This document shows, one piece after another, positions 48,801-54,587 of a stretch of 64,000 nt of DNA. A program made the translations under genes and the position numbers. Origin of the DNA: Cydia pomonella (taxonomy: Eukaryota; Arthropoda; Insecta; Lepidoptera; Tortricidae); contig NW_026907799.1 in the NCBI RefSeq assembly GCF_033807575.1, forward strand, positions 124,001 through 188,000. Direction: 5' to 3'. The first letter of the stretch is position 1, and every line of letters begins with the position of its first letter. Below the pieces are notes generated by a model, which did no database searches, had not been told where the DNA came from, and saw only the letters and a program-made list of their open reading frames with translations.

Positions 48801-48894
48801 TAATACATTTGGTCATAATACGACTTGAAAAATACATTGCTTTAATTTAAACCTTATTGTTACAGCAATGAAGGCGGAATTCGCGCGTAGGTAA
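12323..48894 (+). CDS. ena: Enabled (Ena/VASP actin regulator), 14 joined exons
   Basis: Ena/VASP proteins bind actin barbed ends at leading edges and filopodial tips, promote filament elongation and are recruited through EVH1 to proline-rich ligands. Here the joined exons (12323-12843, 33328-33493, 34122-34277, 37612-37730, 39051-39162, 44797-44933, 45430-45526, 45919-45969, 46181-46387, 46792-46965, 47382-47484, 47985-48076, 48459-48582, 48866-48894) sum to 2088 nt, a multiple of three, giving 695 residues. Order: novel N-terminal extension 1-173; EVH1 about 175-281 with the ligand-binding aromatic residues Y188, W195 and F249; proline-rich region 320-505; G-actin site 508-522; F-actin site 558-580; tetramerisation helix about 656-695. 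The start is the first ATG after an in-frame TGA at 12290; ATG 12338 is a possible alternative. Isoforms starting at the EVH1 exon from another first exon are likely, as in fly, but I could not place such an exon. Confidence 0.9.
12890..13167 (+). mobile_element. tRNA-derived SINE, copy 1
   Basis: The tRNA-like head has an A box (TGGCCCAGTGGG at 12901-12912) and a B box (GGTTCAAATCC at 12945-12955), the two internal RNA polymerase III promoter blocks. A unique body follows (GTTGTCTAAGTACCCTC, AGCTTACTGTGGGACTTAGT), with a TTTA-repeat tail (13140-13163). Three further copies lie in this window. It starts only 46 bp after the ena exon 1 donor. Confidence 0.92.
13168..14033. other. ena intron 1 DNA, nothing recognised
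   Basis: No exon-like frame with splice sites in a usable phase and no recognised repeat. Confidence 0.4.
14042..14141. mobile_element. Tiny hAT-type MITE, 100 bp
   Basis: Ends are imperfect inverted copies (TAGGGAATGCTCCCGGTACTG versus TAGGTGGCACTTCCGGTACTG). The element is flanked by a perfect 8-bp duplication GTTTTCAC (14034-14041 and 14142-14149), the hallmark of hAT insertion. Confidence 0.82.
14150..15539. other. ena intron 1 DNA, nothing recognised
   Basis: AT-rich DNA without a supportable gene or repeat. Confidence 0.4.
15543..15686. mobile_element. GC-rich PIF/Harbinger-type MITE, copy 2
   Basis: Same family as 402-539: inverted arms with GGCCACGACATCGCGCGG and CATAGGTTGG, flanked by TTA (15540-15542 and 15687-15689). 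The two copies differ by small indels. No coding capacity. Confidence 0.85.
15809..15995. mobile_element. Palindromic MITE, about 187 bp
   Basis: Arms of about 55 nt are inverted copies containing AGTACTAGTGCTCGACGCTG and GGCACTTTAT. The ends sit at TA dinucleotides, compatible with a TA target duplication. Confidence 0.75.
15996..20173. other. ena intron 1 DNA without recognised genes
   Basis: About 4.2 kb with only short spurious frames. A CT-rich stretch and a short GT run near 17720-17750 are the only compositional features. Confidence 0.4.
20174..20419 (-). mobile_element. tRNA-derived SINE, copy 2
   Basis: Minus-strand copy of the SINE at 12890. The head ends at GGTCGTC. The B box region reads GGCTCAAATCC and is followed by the same body. 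The promoter boxes carry more changes and a small insertion, so it is an older copy. Confidence 0.88.
20701..21364. mobile_element. hAT-type non-autonomous element, 664 bp
   Basis: Terminal inverted repeats TAGTGTTGGCTAAAACTAGA and TAGTGTTGGTAAAAACTCGA extend through GAGTC...TTTGAGTCT. It is flanked by a perfect 8-bp duplication GTTGGATC (20693-20700 and 21365-21372). GAGTC/GACTC motifs repeat in the subterminal regions, which are possible transposase-binding sites. There is no transposase frame. A smaller inverted-repeat element sits inside at 21074-21293. Confidence 0.93.
21074..21293. mobile_element. MITE nested in the hAT element
   Basis: Inverted ends GGGGACCGATTTTTGAATTT and GGGGGCCGATTTTTGAATTT with an interior rich in degenerate copies of ATACGAGCG/AATCGAGTGG. 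Its target duplication is not clear. Confidence 0.6.
21877..22144 (-). mobile_element. tRNA-derived SINE, copy 3
   Basis: Minus-strand copy with a (TAAA)n tail at 21878-21892 and a head ending at GGTCGTC. It is close in sequence to the copy at 12890. Confidence 0.9.
22145..22579. other. ena intron 1 DNA, nothing recognised
   Basis: No gene or repeat that I can support. Confidence 0.4.
22580..22764. mobile_element. Palindromic MITE, about 185 bp
   Basis: Arms of about 75 nt are inverted copies: CCCCTAGTGTAAAT at the tips, then AACGTGACGTACACGTTTGC and GTCTCATTTTGTAT. The interior loop holds AAGAGCGCGCC. The frame across it is a by-product of the palindrome. Confidence 0.82.
22765..24109. other. 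ena intron 1 DNA without recognised genes
   Basis: A 16-bp perfect palindrome TTAGGCTAGAGCCTAA lies near 23140. Nothing else is supportable. Confidence 0.4.
24110..25307 (-). pseudogene. LINE ORF end with restriction-like endonuclease, frameshifted
   Basis: C-terminal half of a non-LTR retrotransposon ORF. The upstream part (24760-25307) reads LDVNSHSALTILKSC...FVPKFTYLLR and RFGGLGTRKISS, then SSVGPTRARLLAAAELESGQWL. The downstream part (24110-24765) reads TLRLAASLRLG, a Cys/His cluster (CAPHRCPCG...GHHGLCC), the endonuclease-like KRPDG...RVLVWDATCVDT (PD-14 residues-D), and TGDQRAGSFLSQRISIAIQRGNAAS. The two parts lie in different frames, joined near the G-rich run at about 24757-24773, so a homopolymer indel (real or assembly) breaks the ORF. 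A hAT element interrupts the 5' side at 25318. Confidence 0.75.
25318..26976. mobile_element. hAT-type non-autonomous element with GGATCCGG arrays
   Basis: Inverted tips TAGGGATTGCAATCCGG and CCGGTTTGCAATCCCTA are flanked by near-identical 8-bp sequences GATACAGA (25310-25317) and AATACAGA (26977-26984). Both subterminal regions are packed with GGATCCGG/CCGGATCC motifs in both orientations (25321-25412 and 26885-26965), which look like transposase-binding repeats. The interior is AT-rich, carries a 60-bp hairpin (26480-26541) and shows no transposase domain. It interrupts the LINE copy that lies at 24110-25307. Confidence 0.85.
26480..26541. repeat. 60-bp hairpin
   Basis: Arms of about 26 nt (GGAAAGAGAAGAGTCGTGGA and its complement) around a GGGCCC centre. 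A diverged relative (GAGTCGTGGAAT...ATTCTATGACT) occurs at 15754-15792. Confidence 0.85.
26985..28621. other. ena intron 1 DNA without recognised genes
   Basis: No exon-like frames or repeats that I can support. Confidence 0.4.
28622..28768 (+). mobile_element. LINE 3' end, copy 1, with CTTA tail
   Basis: It starts AAAGGTTGTCTGGAAGAGAT, then has the perfect stem-like CGCTTTTTAGCG, CCGCCTGTTGT, an AATAAAGAATATT and a tail of ACTT units. The same 5' block recurs at 38755 with a different tetranucleotide tail, as expected of LINE 3' ends (or a SINE sharing one). Confidence 0.75.
28769..31280. other. ena intron 1 DNA without recognised genes
   Basis: A frame at 29531-29950 has hydrophobic stretches but lacks splice sites, homology and coding-like composition. 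Confidence 0.4.
31281..31400. mobile_element. Short inverted-repeat MITE
   Basis: Arms of about 40 nt are inverted copies. The left contains GCGAAACGTAAAAATTGAAA and the right contains its diverged complement (AAATTTCGATTTTCGTGTTT). No coding capacity. Confidence 0.6.
31401..32249. other. ena intron 1 DNA, nothing recognised
   Basis: A GGGTGAATCA string near 31585 recalls the MITE ends at 9916 and 50236, but no partner end was found. Confidence 0.35.
32250..32415. repeat. Dispersed repeat fragment
   Basis: The block containing GGTGGCAAAAGAAGCATATG, CGCCTGATGGTAAGCAG and CACCGGCAGGAACACAAC looks like a high-copy repeat that I associate with moth and butterfly genomes. It is GC-richer than its surroundings. 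I cannot assign a class. Confidence 0.45.
32416..33327. other. End of ena intron 1
   Basis: Ends with the polypyrimidine-containing acceptor TTTTGTCCACAG at 33316-33327. No other feature is supportable. Confidence 0.5.
33328..33493 (+). CDS. ena: ena exon 2: EVH1 domain, first half
   Basis: It reads EQSISSARASVMVYDDGLKR...VHIYHHTQHNTFRVVGRKLNDHE. It contains Tyr188 and Trp195 of the aromatic triad that grips FPPPP-type ligands. The acceptor is CCACAG| and the donor GAG|GTACAA. It starts one base before Glu175, so it must be spliced to an exon ending in phase 2. Confidence 0.96.
33494..34121. other. ena intron 2
   Basis: Intron between the two EVH1 exons. It ends TATTATTCCAG. No internal feature seen. 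Confidence 0.85.
34122..34277 (+). CDS. ena: ena exon 3: EVH1 domain, second half
   Basis: It reads VVINCGIVRGLKYNQATATFH...HVYGLNFSCREDADSFARAM...HTLE, with Phe249 of the ligand-binding triad and the C-terminal EVH1 helix. Phase 0 at both ends, donor GAG|GTACTG. Confidence 0.97.
34278..34901. other. Start of ena intron 3, nothing recognised
   Basis: TGTATGGAGTGAGCACTCT at about 34597 also occurs at about 26407 inside the hAT element, so part of this stretch is probably repeat-derived. Confidence 0.4.
34910..36823. mobile_element. hAT-type non-autonomous element, 1.9 kb
   Basis: Tips TAGTGTTGAGTTACTCACTC and TAGTGATGGGTAGGACATCA are flanked by a perfect 8-bp duplication GATCTCGC (34902-34909 and 36824-36831). 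CTCACTC/CTCATTT motifs crowd both subterminal regions. It carries no recognisable transposase, so it depends on another element. It lies in ena intron 3. Confidence 0.92.
36832..37611. other. End of ena intron 3, with a dispersed repeat
   Basis: Positions about 36999-37115 (GGGCTAAGATGGTCGGCTCT, CCTGTCACGTTCTAACAA, ATGGAACCATGCTGCC) match a second copy at about 53977-54110. The remainder is AT-rich and ends in the acceptor TTTGTTCCTAG. Confidence 0.55.
37612..37730 (+). CDS. ena: ena exon 4, copy 1 of a five-copy array
   Basis: It encodes ILANKPSGNSAPPPPQPPNP...VPFNGHNNTQHYDEDMGYR, a proline-rich spacer after EVH1. Phase 0 start, phase 2 end, donor AG|GTAAGA. It is the only copy with a normal intron and pyrimidine-rich acceptor upstream, so it is the likely default exon. 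Confidence 0.92.
37762..37868 (+). CDS. ena: ena exon 4, copy 2 (candidate alternative exon)
   Basis: Reads ASKKPSDSSAAPPLQPHVPF...DEDMGYR in phase 0 to phase 2, the same phases as copy 1. It has an AG acceptor (GATGTGTAG) and GTAAGA donor. Only 31 nt separate it from copy 1. Usage is unproven. Confidence 0.55.
37900..37993 (+). pseudogene. ena: ena exon 4, copy 3, frameshifted
   Basis: It has lost 11 nt near its 5' side and 2 nt in the HNNTQHY segment relative to copy 2 (94 nt, not 107). The frame therefore shifts and hits a stop. Splice sites are intact. Confidence 0.8.
38025..38131 (+). CDS. ena: ena exon 4, copy 4 (candidate alternative exon)
   Basis: Open, 107 nt, phases 0 to 2. Differs from copy 2 by Asn for Ser (SDNSAAPPLPPN). 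Splice signals retained. Confidence 0.55.
38163..38269 (+). CDS. ena: ena exon 4, copy 5 (candidate alternative exon)
   Basis: Open, 107 nt, phases 0 to 2. It ends HCYEDMGY followed by AT|GTAAGA where the others have AG|GTAAGA, which changes the junction codon to ATA (Ile) when joined to exon 5. Confidence 0.5.
38351..38449. mobile_element. MITE fragment related to 59038-59157
   Basis: Shares AGAATTTGAAAT, GAGGTGG, TGTAGCCACAGTA, TTTCGACACATG and CTTTTAGAACGCCA with the complete copy at 59038, but the right terminal repeat is missing. Confidence 0.65.
38755..38891 (+). mobile_element. LINE 3' end, copy 2, with CTAT tail
   Basis: Same block as 28622 (TCTGGAAGAGATCGCTTTTT, AGCGATAAGACCGCCTGTTG), here ending AATAAAGAGTATT and four CTAT units. 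Confidence 0.75.
39051..39162 (+). CDS. ena: ena exon 5: conserved TMTREDAA segment
   Basis: After completing an Arg codon it reads TMTREDAAILQQPAYHAP and then a Gln/His/Pro/Tyr-rich stretch. Acceptor ACTTTCAG, donor GCG|GTAATA, phase 2 to 0. Confidence 0.9.
39163..39772. other. Start of ena intron 5
   Basis: No gene or confidently bounded repeat. Confidence 0.4.
40606..42137 (+). mobile_element. RNase H-bearing LINE (I/LOA-like), 5' truncated
   Basis: Flanked by a perfect 12-bp target duplication AAGGTGCGACCA (40594-40605 and 42138-42149), with a 3' tail of ATACA units (42108-42137). Truncation is exactly at the duplication. It inserted into the inverted-repeat complex. Confidence 0.93.
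40607..42046 (+). pseudogene. LINE ORF2 C-terminus: RT thumb, RNase H, zinc knuckle
   Basis: The frame is open from the truncation point to the stop, about 480 codons. In order: the end of the reverse transcriptase (LQLSDEVKYLGLTLDNKLNW and RPLLCYGALVWWP); an RNase H domain with its catalytic residues in IFTDGSKTDS (Asp), FQAECMGI (Glu), RILSDSKAV (Asp) and IKGHSGSRGNDAADELA (Asp); and a CCHC knuckle CRGCMETEETASHVVLEC. RNase H removes the RNA strand during cDNA synthesis. The lack of any stop or frameshift in this part suggests a recent insertion. The upstream endonuclease and RT core are lost, so it is dead. Confidence 0.92.
42150..42541. repeat. GC-richer MITE cluster inside the inverted-repeat complex
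   Basis: Two direct copies, 80 bp apart, of TTAAAAAACGGT...ACGGAATCGCAGTGACG (42151-42195 and 42231-42275). GACGCATGCTCCCCACACCG at 42216 has an inverted partner ending at about 42436, consistent with a MITE of about 220 bp (42216-42436). Confidence 0.65.
44044..44796. other. End of ena intron 5, nothing recognised
   Basis: AT-rich. It ends with the acceptor TATGTGTACAG. Confidence 0.5.
44797..44933 (+). CDS. ena: ena exon 6: Pro/Ala/His-rich
   Basis: Reads HQQPIPGAGAPAPPPHAAPP...HQPSQPAHTHHRTS. Phase 0 to 2, donor AG|GTACGT. Very high GC compared with the flanking introns. Low-complexity, part of the profilin/SH3-binding region by position. Confidence 0.85.
45430..45526 (+). CDS. ena: ena exon 7: proline-rich
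   Basis: Reads APMPPNMCLTAANNGPPAPP...PPHQNLPAPN after completing a Ser codon. Phase 2 to 0, acceptor TTACTAG, donor AAT|GTGAGT. Confidence 0.88.
45919..45969 (+). CDS. ena: ena exon 8: 51-nt proline-rich microexon
   Basis: Reads GPIAPQTPPAAPQPPPA, phase 0 on both sides, acceptor TTGTACAG, donor GCG|GTTAGT. Being a multiple of three it can be skipped without a frameshift. Confidence 0.85.
46181..46387 (+). CDS. ena: ena exon 9: profilin-binding prolines and G-actin site
   Basis: Begins QPAAPPAPPAPAAAG, then runs of eight prolines (GPPPPPPPPG and SPPPPPPPPQ) of the profilin-loading type, and ends DLSGLAAQLQQARLKRQAK, matching the WH2-like G-actin-binding site of Ena/VASP (LAAxxxxAKLRK). Phase 0 at both ends. 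The acceptor is a NAGNAG site (TTTAGCAG), so the first Gln may be optional. GC content is extreme, which often causes sequencing gaps. Confidence 0.92.
46792..46965 (+). CDS. ena: ena exon 10: F-actin-binding site
   Basis: Reads QAVSLAASADASPPGGAEHS, a Ser/Gly-rich stretch, then MMHEMQRTLARRRAHLDRAE, corresponding to the Ena/VASP F-actin-binding helix (MEEMNxxLARRRK). Phase 0 to 0, acceptor TTTTCCAG, donor GAG|GTACTA. Confidence 0.93.
47185..47242 (+). CDS. ena: ena alternative 3' exon with early stop and AATAAA
   Basis: After a good acceptor (CCCTCTGCAG) the phase-0 continuation from exon 10 reads ETQLYIFNPAIEDCGSTK and stops at 47239-47241. AATAAA overlaps the stop (47237-47242). A transcript using it would keep EVH1, the proline region and both actin sites but lack the tetramerisation helix. 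Whether it is used is unknown; it could be a chance AG with a short frame. Confidence 0.45.
47382..47484 (+). CDS. ena: ena exon 11 of the full-length form: linker
   Basis: Reads ESSGDNSANTTPLKTWERAA...LPHRLPNTCNGTT. KTWERAATL corresponds to the KPWER motif of vertebrate Mena. Phase 0 to 1, acceptor TGTTTCAG, donor C|GTAAGT. Confidence 0.92.
47985..48076 (+). CDS. ena: ena exon 12: basic Ser-rich linker
   Basis: After completing a Pro codon it reads NSESPATQAPQSPRSVRKRF and GSASEETILK. SPRS and RKRFGS contain candidate kinase sites (proline-directed and basophilic). Phase 1 to 0. Confidence 0.92.
48459..48582 (+). CDS. ena: ena exon 13: tetramerisation helix
   Basis: Reads QVNGGGEGGGYVSAAEWEAF then KQDMLREMRAQLTQIKREIL, a right-handed-coiled-coil type repeat like the Ena/VASP C-terminus (LKQDILDEMRKELTKLKEEL). 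Phase 0 to 1, donor G|GTTAGT. Confidence 0.96.
48866..48894 (+). CDS. ena: ena exon 14: C-terminus and stop
   Basis: Completes an Ala codon and reads MKAEFARR then TAA, matching the conserved end of the helix (IDAIRQEL). Acceptor TGTTACAG. Confidence 0.93.
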
Positions 48895-49847
48895 AGCACG
48901 CCACGACGCATCGAGTGTTAACTAGTCCATCGCAGCCGCATACTGGTGAACAACGTGTTCTATCCCGCTCCCTCCTAGTCCACTAGAGCAGAGCACCTGC
49001 ATTTGCTTATATCCGTGAAATAAGGAAAGTACAGTGTTTTTATTAGGTTTTTCCATTACTATTTCCAGTTTGTTGGAATGATGAATAAGAAAACGTTTTA
49101 TCAAGTCGGTGTTCGATTAGCCAGTCGAAAGAGGCTTATAATTGGTATGTAAAAATAGAAATTATTGCGGAATTGGCAAAATGTAAAGAGATGTAACGAA
49201 CAACGCTTGCTCTCAATGCTTTGTGATTATTTTTCACTTGCATAATGTACATCTATTACTCTCGTGTTTAGACTTATTATATATAAAGCGTCGATGTCAC
49301 TTTGAAACGTGATGACTGAGAACAAACCCTACAGAATGAGCCAGATTTTCGATATTTCGCCGGTCTAATATACTATTATTATAGTGGACTTGTTCACCAG
49401 TAAACGCGGTAACTTGTGATCGTATGACGTATGTTCGTGTAATGTTAGTTGGCACCGCGGACTTGGGCCTTACCGCGAAATCCGTGTCTATGTCACTTTA
49501 TAAGAAAACGATGGACAAACAATTTAAACTACGGGTTTCGTGATAAGGCGCCAGTTTTAGAGCATTTAGTAACTAATTTAAACTAAATTGTAGTAAATAC
49601 TAAAAGTTCTAAGTCCCGCGGACGACGTTGCCTGTTAAATCGGTCTATAAAGCCATTCAGTGTGATTTTATTGTGTAACAATATTTAAATATAAACCAGT
49701 ATTTTTCAAAAAATAACGGTTTAATGTTATATGATAAAATCGTTAGTATCCTAACGAGCGATTAATAATAAATAAAAATGTAGAATTAGCGCACGAATAT
49801 CGAAGCAGAAAGCAAGTTGTGTTTTTTTAATTTTATACTTAAATAAA
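48895..49847 (+). other. ena: Probable ena 3' UTR with poly(A) signals
   Basis: AT-rich sequence after the stop. AATAAA occurs at 49767-49772, 49771-49776 and 49842-49847, so the transcript could end near there. The true end is unknown. Confidence 0.4.
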
Positions 49848-49985
49848 TATTTATTCGGATACGTATAATGTACGTAGTTATAAGGGTTCGGAGACGCCCT
49901 CGCGACATTTACTATTGATTACTATTAATATTTCCAACCCTCTTGTGTACAAATGTCTTATTCACTAATTTAAGATTGTAATATA

Positions 49986-50249
49986 TGGGAGAATCAACTT
50001 TTTAGCGTCATTCGTTGCCATGGTTACGATTAGTTGTCCAGGGGACAAAAGTTCATTGAAATACTGATTTTATGGTACTTAAATGTATTAAACTTGCGTT
50101 TTTGTGCTCGTTATAACCAATGTCCATAATGGGCCCCCTACTAAGCATGTTAATAGAACGGCATACAACGTCTCTTCAAACAAACTCTGCCACTGTTGTC
50201 CCTTGGACAACGGGACAGGTTAACAAAACAAAAAAAGTTGATTCACCCA
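49986..50249. mobile_element. TA-flanked MITE, 264 bp
   Basis: Ends TGGGAGAATCAACTTTTT and the inverted TGGGTGAATCAACTTTTT, flanked by TA (49984-49985 and 50250-50251). The same end sequence forms the hairpin at 9916-9946. Confidence 0.82.
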
Positions 50250-51479
50250 TATAAAATAAATCGAACGCACACTTAGCGTCATTCATGTATTATTACACTA
50301 TTCGTATATTATTAAAACTATAAATCCTAGCCCATTTGTATCTGCATCTTCGTCTTTTGTAAATGAGATATAATTTATTATAAATTCGTTACATAATCAA
50401 TAGTAAATAGTGCAAGGAGCTTAAAGTATGTGTAATATTCATTTAGCGTCAAGTTATACCTAGTATTATTCGATATTTATTGACTATAAACGCGTATTTT
50501 GTACGCGTCACCTAGTTATAAATACTTTATACATAATATGCAATTAATGTATGTTACTGTTTTTTTTTACTCCATTGCCGGTACTTTATATAAACGTAAC
50601 ATTGACATCCAAATCTTCCCATAATAGTATTAAGTCTTCCATAAAACATAAGTTTCAGCAGTTTTTCAGAAAGAATTACAAAATGGCACGCAAATAATTA
50701 CTTATTTAGTAAACTGTTAACCTAAAAATGCGAATTTAGTCACGATAAAGTAACTTAAAAAAATTACAACCAACCATGGATTTAATATATGTTTTTAAGT
50801 AACGACTTATTGTAAATTCGGATATATAGGATTTTTGGGCATCACTTATATATATATTTAGTTATGTTTATGGGAATTTACGTAGAAGGTCAATTTTATA
50901 TAAGTGGATCTCATTTAAATAAAAAATAGAACAAGCTCATTTTATATGTTGGCTTTAAAATATATTATTTTCCGATACGAGTATTTATATTTATTTGCCA
51001 CTTAGAGTCTGCTTAAGGCTTGTGATTCTTTTTAATTTATCCAGTTGTGTAGTACATTCATAGGCCAAACTAGACTAAGTGCTTCGTAGATTCCTAGGCA
51101 AGCTTCTAACTTCCGGCAATGGATTAAAAAACGTCATATTACGAAAATGTATCACATATTATAAAAAAACGACGAAAATTCAAAAGTACATTAAGGTACA
51201 GTTTTTTTTTTTACTTAAAACATCGGCTCGAGGCACGACCCTTTTAGTTTTTAAGAGTACTTTAAAACTGACTGATATATCATTCCACTTTAAAATGCCA
51301 GGCATAATCGGCCTATTGATTTTTCGTACAAAACGAACACCATGCAATTTAGAAGATTTTTACACTTTTTTTTTTTATAGCGACCATGTCCTTTTTGGGA
51401 TTATGAAAATGTAATTTACCAATAGATGTTTTAACTCTGGTGCTCGCAGTAACACTAAACATTTTGTATATCACGTATA
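50250..51479. other. Downstream of ena, nothing recognised
   Basis: AT-rich. A frame at 51079-51414 has no recognisable product or start context. Confidence 0.4.
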
Positions 51480-51959
51480 CAGGGTGTCACAAGACACAAT
51501 TCAAAAACTGAGAGATTTATTACATATATACCTCGTGTCTTCAAAATCAACCCATGTGCCTTTGGTTATCAAGGCCCGGAAACCGGTTAAATTTCCAAAC
51601 CGTTACCACCAACCACTTACTACCTACTTGGCGAAAAACCTTTTAATACTGGTATGGTTCGTAAAACCGTTATTTTTAAACCAGATATTAGGCGAACATT
51701 TCCATAAAGTTCTTGTCTGATTAACCGGTGTAGAGCAATAAAAACCGGTTTCTTCCTATGTCGGTGTCCCACGCCCACCACCACCAAGCCAGCCGGCCTT
51801 GTCGCTCGTCGAATAAACCGGTTTATTTAGGTTACAATAAAGGTCTTAAAAATTCGGAGTAAAACTGAAATAAACCGGTATATATCGCTATTTTTAAAAC
51901 CGGTTCCTAGCCTTGTTGGCTATTTTTGTTCGATGGTGATATGTTTTTGCGACATCCTG
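51480..51959. mobile_element. TA-flanked MITE, 480 bp
   Basis: Ends CAGGGTGTCACAA and the inverted CAGGATGTCGCAA, flanked by TA (51478-51479, 51960-51961). The interior repeats AAACCGGT/ACCGGTTT motifs many times. No transposase. Confidence 0.82.
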
Positions 51960-52423
51960 TATAGTTTAAAACACCCGAGTGTATTTAATGAGCCTGTTTT
52001 GAATAACGACTGATAAAAGCATTTAAACATGTTGCCATAGGTATACTATCGTGTAGAAGCGACATTAATAATTTTATATACGAAATTACTACAGACTATA
52101 TTAATTATAACTCCTCAACTTACAGGGGTCTGAAACAGCCCCCCAAAAAAAAAAACAGTTTAAAATCGCGTCAGTTGCAAGGAGGGGGCAAAGCCCCATT
52201 TTAAGGGGTGTATCACAAACTACAGAGTACAATGAATTCAGTCGATCGACTAAATACCGCAAAGTAAAAACATTTGGGACACTTGTAGAGGAGTCCTCAT
52301 TCTGTTTGTCTTGCCCCGAGCAAAATAAACTGATTCTTTTACCCCACGTGTCTTTATTCCATTTACATTTCAATAAATAAATAAATAAATAAACAATTCA
52401 ATTTAATAATAGTAATATTTAAT
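51960..52423. other. Intergenic DNA with TAAA microsatellite
   Basis: (TAAA)n at about 52374-52390. No gene seen. Confidence 0.4.
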
Positions 52424-52660
52424 TTAATGAATAAAGGGAATAATAATATTTAATTTTATTTTATTTACAATAGCAATATACATAATGGATATATACCTAC
52501 AGAGGATGCCGGCGGCATTTCCTCGTTGTATCGCAATACTGATACGTTGTGCGAGGAAGCCGCCAGCTCTTCGGTCACCAGTTACGTCAACCAGACGATT
52601 CGTGATTTCTGTGAAAAACTTGTGCACGCTGGGACCCCATGGTCCTAGAGGGTCAACTAT
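52424..52660 (-). mobile_element. Fragment of the endonuclease-type LINE
   Basis: The minus strand reads HKFFTEITNRLVDVTGDRRA and GGFLAQRISIAIQRGNAAGI, the same C-terminal block as the LINE at 24110-24300. Only this end is kept. Confidence 0.8.
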
Positions 52661-53976
52661 GATCTTAGTACCTAATGTCGCCTCTACACGTTCGGTTCAA
52701 AACGGCCTTAAAGTTGTTGAAAAATCGTGGAATGGTTTTCTTGTGGTGTCATCGTTTAATTATAATTTTCCATTGATGCCGGTGCATAATTTGTCGACTA
52801 ATAAAAATCATTCGTTCACTAGAAGTGATTACACTTAGTGATATTTATAATATTGTAATATGTAAGATAAAAAATATTAGTGATAATTTTTTTAATTAAA
52901 AAAACTAACCAAATTTAGTTGGATTATATTGTTCATTGAACTATTATTTTATATTGGTCTCAGTATGTCAAAGATGTGTATTTATTGAATAACGTAATAG
53001 TTGGGATTTTTTTATGCCATTTCGATAAAAATATTGTTAATTTTATAATACACTGCGCTTAGTGAATTCCTCTTATGTGTGTTATCCTTGGAATTATTGT
53101 GATTTTTGGACATTATTGAATATGCACTTGGACAATGAAAATTGGTCACTATGCATAAAGTTTATGCAGTTTGATCGGTTTTTGTTACCGAGTGTAATTA
53201 CTCTCAATTAGTTTCTGACTGACTTCAAATAAAATGTAAATAATAAGTTTAAACTTTTTTTTTTAATTTATAACAAATCGGCAATTTAAACTGCCTTTTC
53301 TACATATTTTCGCAGTGTTTTGATTGATAATTTATATTGATTACTATTGTTTTGTGGTGCGACACTAAGTGATCTATTACTGGCCATGCACTGTCAATAA
53401 AAATGATACACATATAGGAAACGTGCATAAACTATAGGAGGCAGCACAGGAGCCGTCAGATTTTTGGCGCGAGGCGTAAATGTGATGTTTATTGTTCCGA
53501 TGTAGCCCACAAGATGGCAGAACCTACTAAGTACAAGAAAACACGTGACGTGTAAATGTACATGTATATAATTCCGATTCCGACCACAAGATGGCAGACC
53601 CTCCAATGCGCACGGTCCCTATTTTTCACGCATGAACTAAACATCTTTGAGAAAATAAATAAGAAATGTATTGTTAAACGTTAATACTCAAAACGGTTTT
53701 TTCCCATACATTTTTAGTTTAGGTGTAGGGAGTAGGAACTTTTCATATTTTCAGTACCATAACAATATAAACATGAAGACAGTACAGCCACTAAAAATGT
53801 TTTTAGTTTCTTATCTGGTATCACTTTGTATACGTACTAGCGCTTTGTATATCATGCACAAAGACAATTCTACCCAGTTCTTCAGAAATATAGTACAACC
53901 AACGAAACAAATGAAATGCACAGTCAGCAAGCTTGGCTTAGTGTACATTTTATTTCAGTCATCTCCACAAACCTGT
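52661..53976. other. Intergenic DNA without recognised genes
   Basis: CACAAGATGGCAGA occurs twice, 73 nt apart (about 53508 and 53585), in a short diverged direct repeat. No gene seen. Confidence 0.4.
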
Positions 53977-54110
53977 AGGGCTAAGATGGCTCTTCATCAT
54001 TTGTCTTCCTGCCACGCTGCAGACAAATGATAAATGATTAATAATGCTGCTGTTTGTTTGTTGTATGCCTGTCACGTTCTAACAAGTGATAAAAATGGAA
54101 CCATGCTGCC
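53977..54110. repeat. Dispersed repeat, second copy
   Basis: Matches 36999-37115 over GGGCTAAGATGG, CATTTGTC, GCCTGTCACGTTCTAACAA and AATGGAACCATGCTGCC with small indels. Confidence 0.65.
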
Positions 54111-54378
54111 ACCGCTGTCATCGTTATTTATTAACAGTGTCGGGCCTGCCCTATGTATTAACTTATTCGAATGCTTGTATGTCAGTAGGTGCCGCTAGCT
54201 TAGTGTTACCATGTAGATTTACAATGTCCTATTATTTTTTTGTAGTCATATAATTGTAAATAGTGGTAACAAATTATATTTTTTTGTGATCATACACTTT
54301 TGTTTTTTTTTTCTTTCATTTTGCACTTGAAAACTGAACCTTTTGCTTTTAAACAGTCTTTAAGTCTCGTTCGCTTTA

Positions 54379-54587
54379 AAAGGCTGGCGTCCACGAGGCT
54401 CGCCGAGGCGCATCGAATTGCAATAATTTGCCTTCTATATATTTACTATGAATGGTGAATTCGATTCGACACGCCGCGGCTTTTCGTCAATAGACGCAGT
54501 TTCATAGTAAATAATAATAGAAATATAATAGTAATAGTAGGCGAATTATTGCGATTAGCCTCTGCGAGCCTAGTCGACGTCGGCCTT
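54379..54587. mobile_element. Inverted-repeat MITE, about 209 bp
   Basis: Arms of about 50 nt (AGGCTGGCGTCCACGAGGCT and its diverged complement AGGCCGACGTCGACTAGGCT) with TTAA near both ends, which may point to a piggyBac-type duplication. No coding capacity. Confidence 0.7.
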
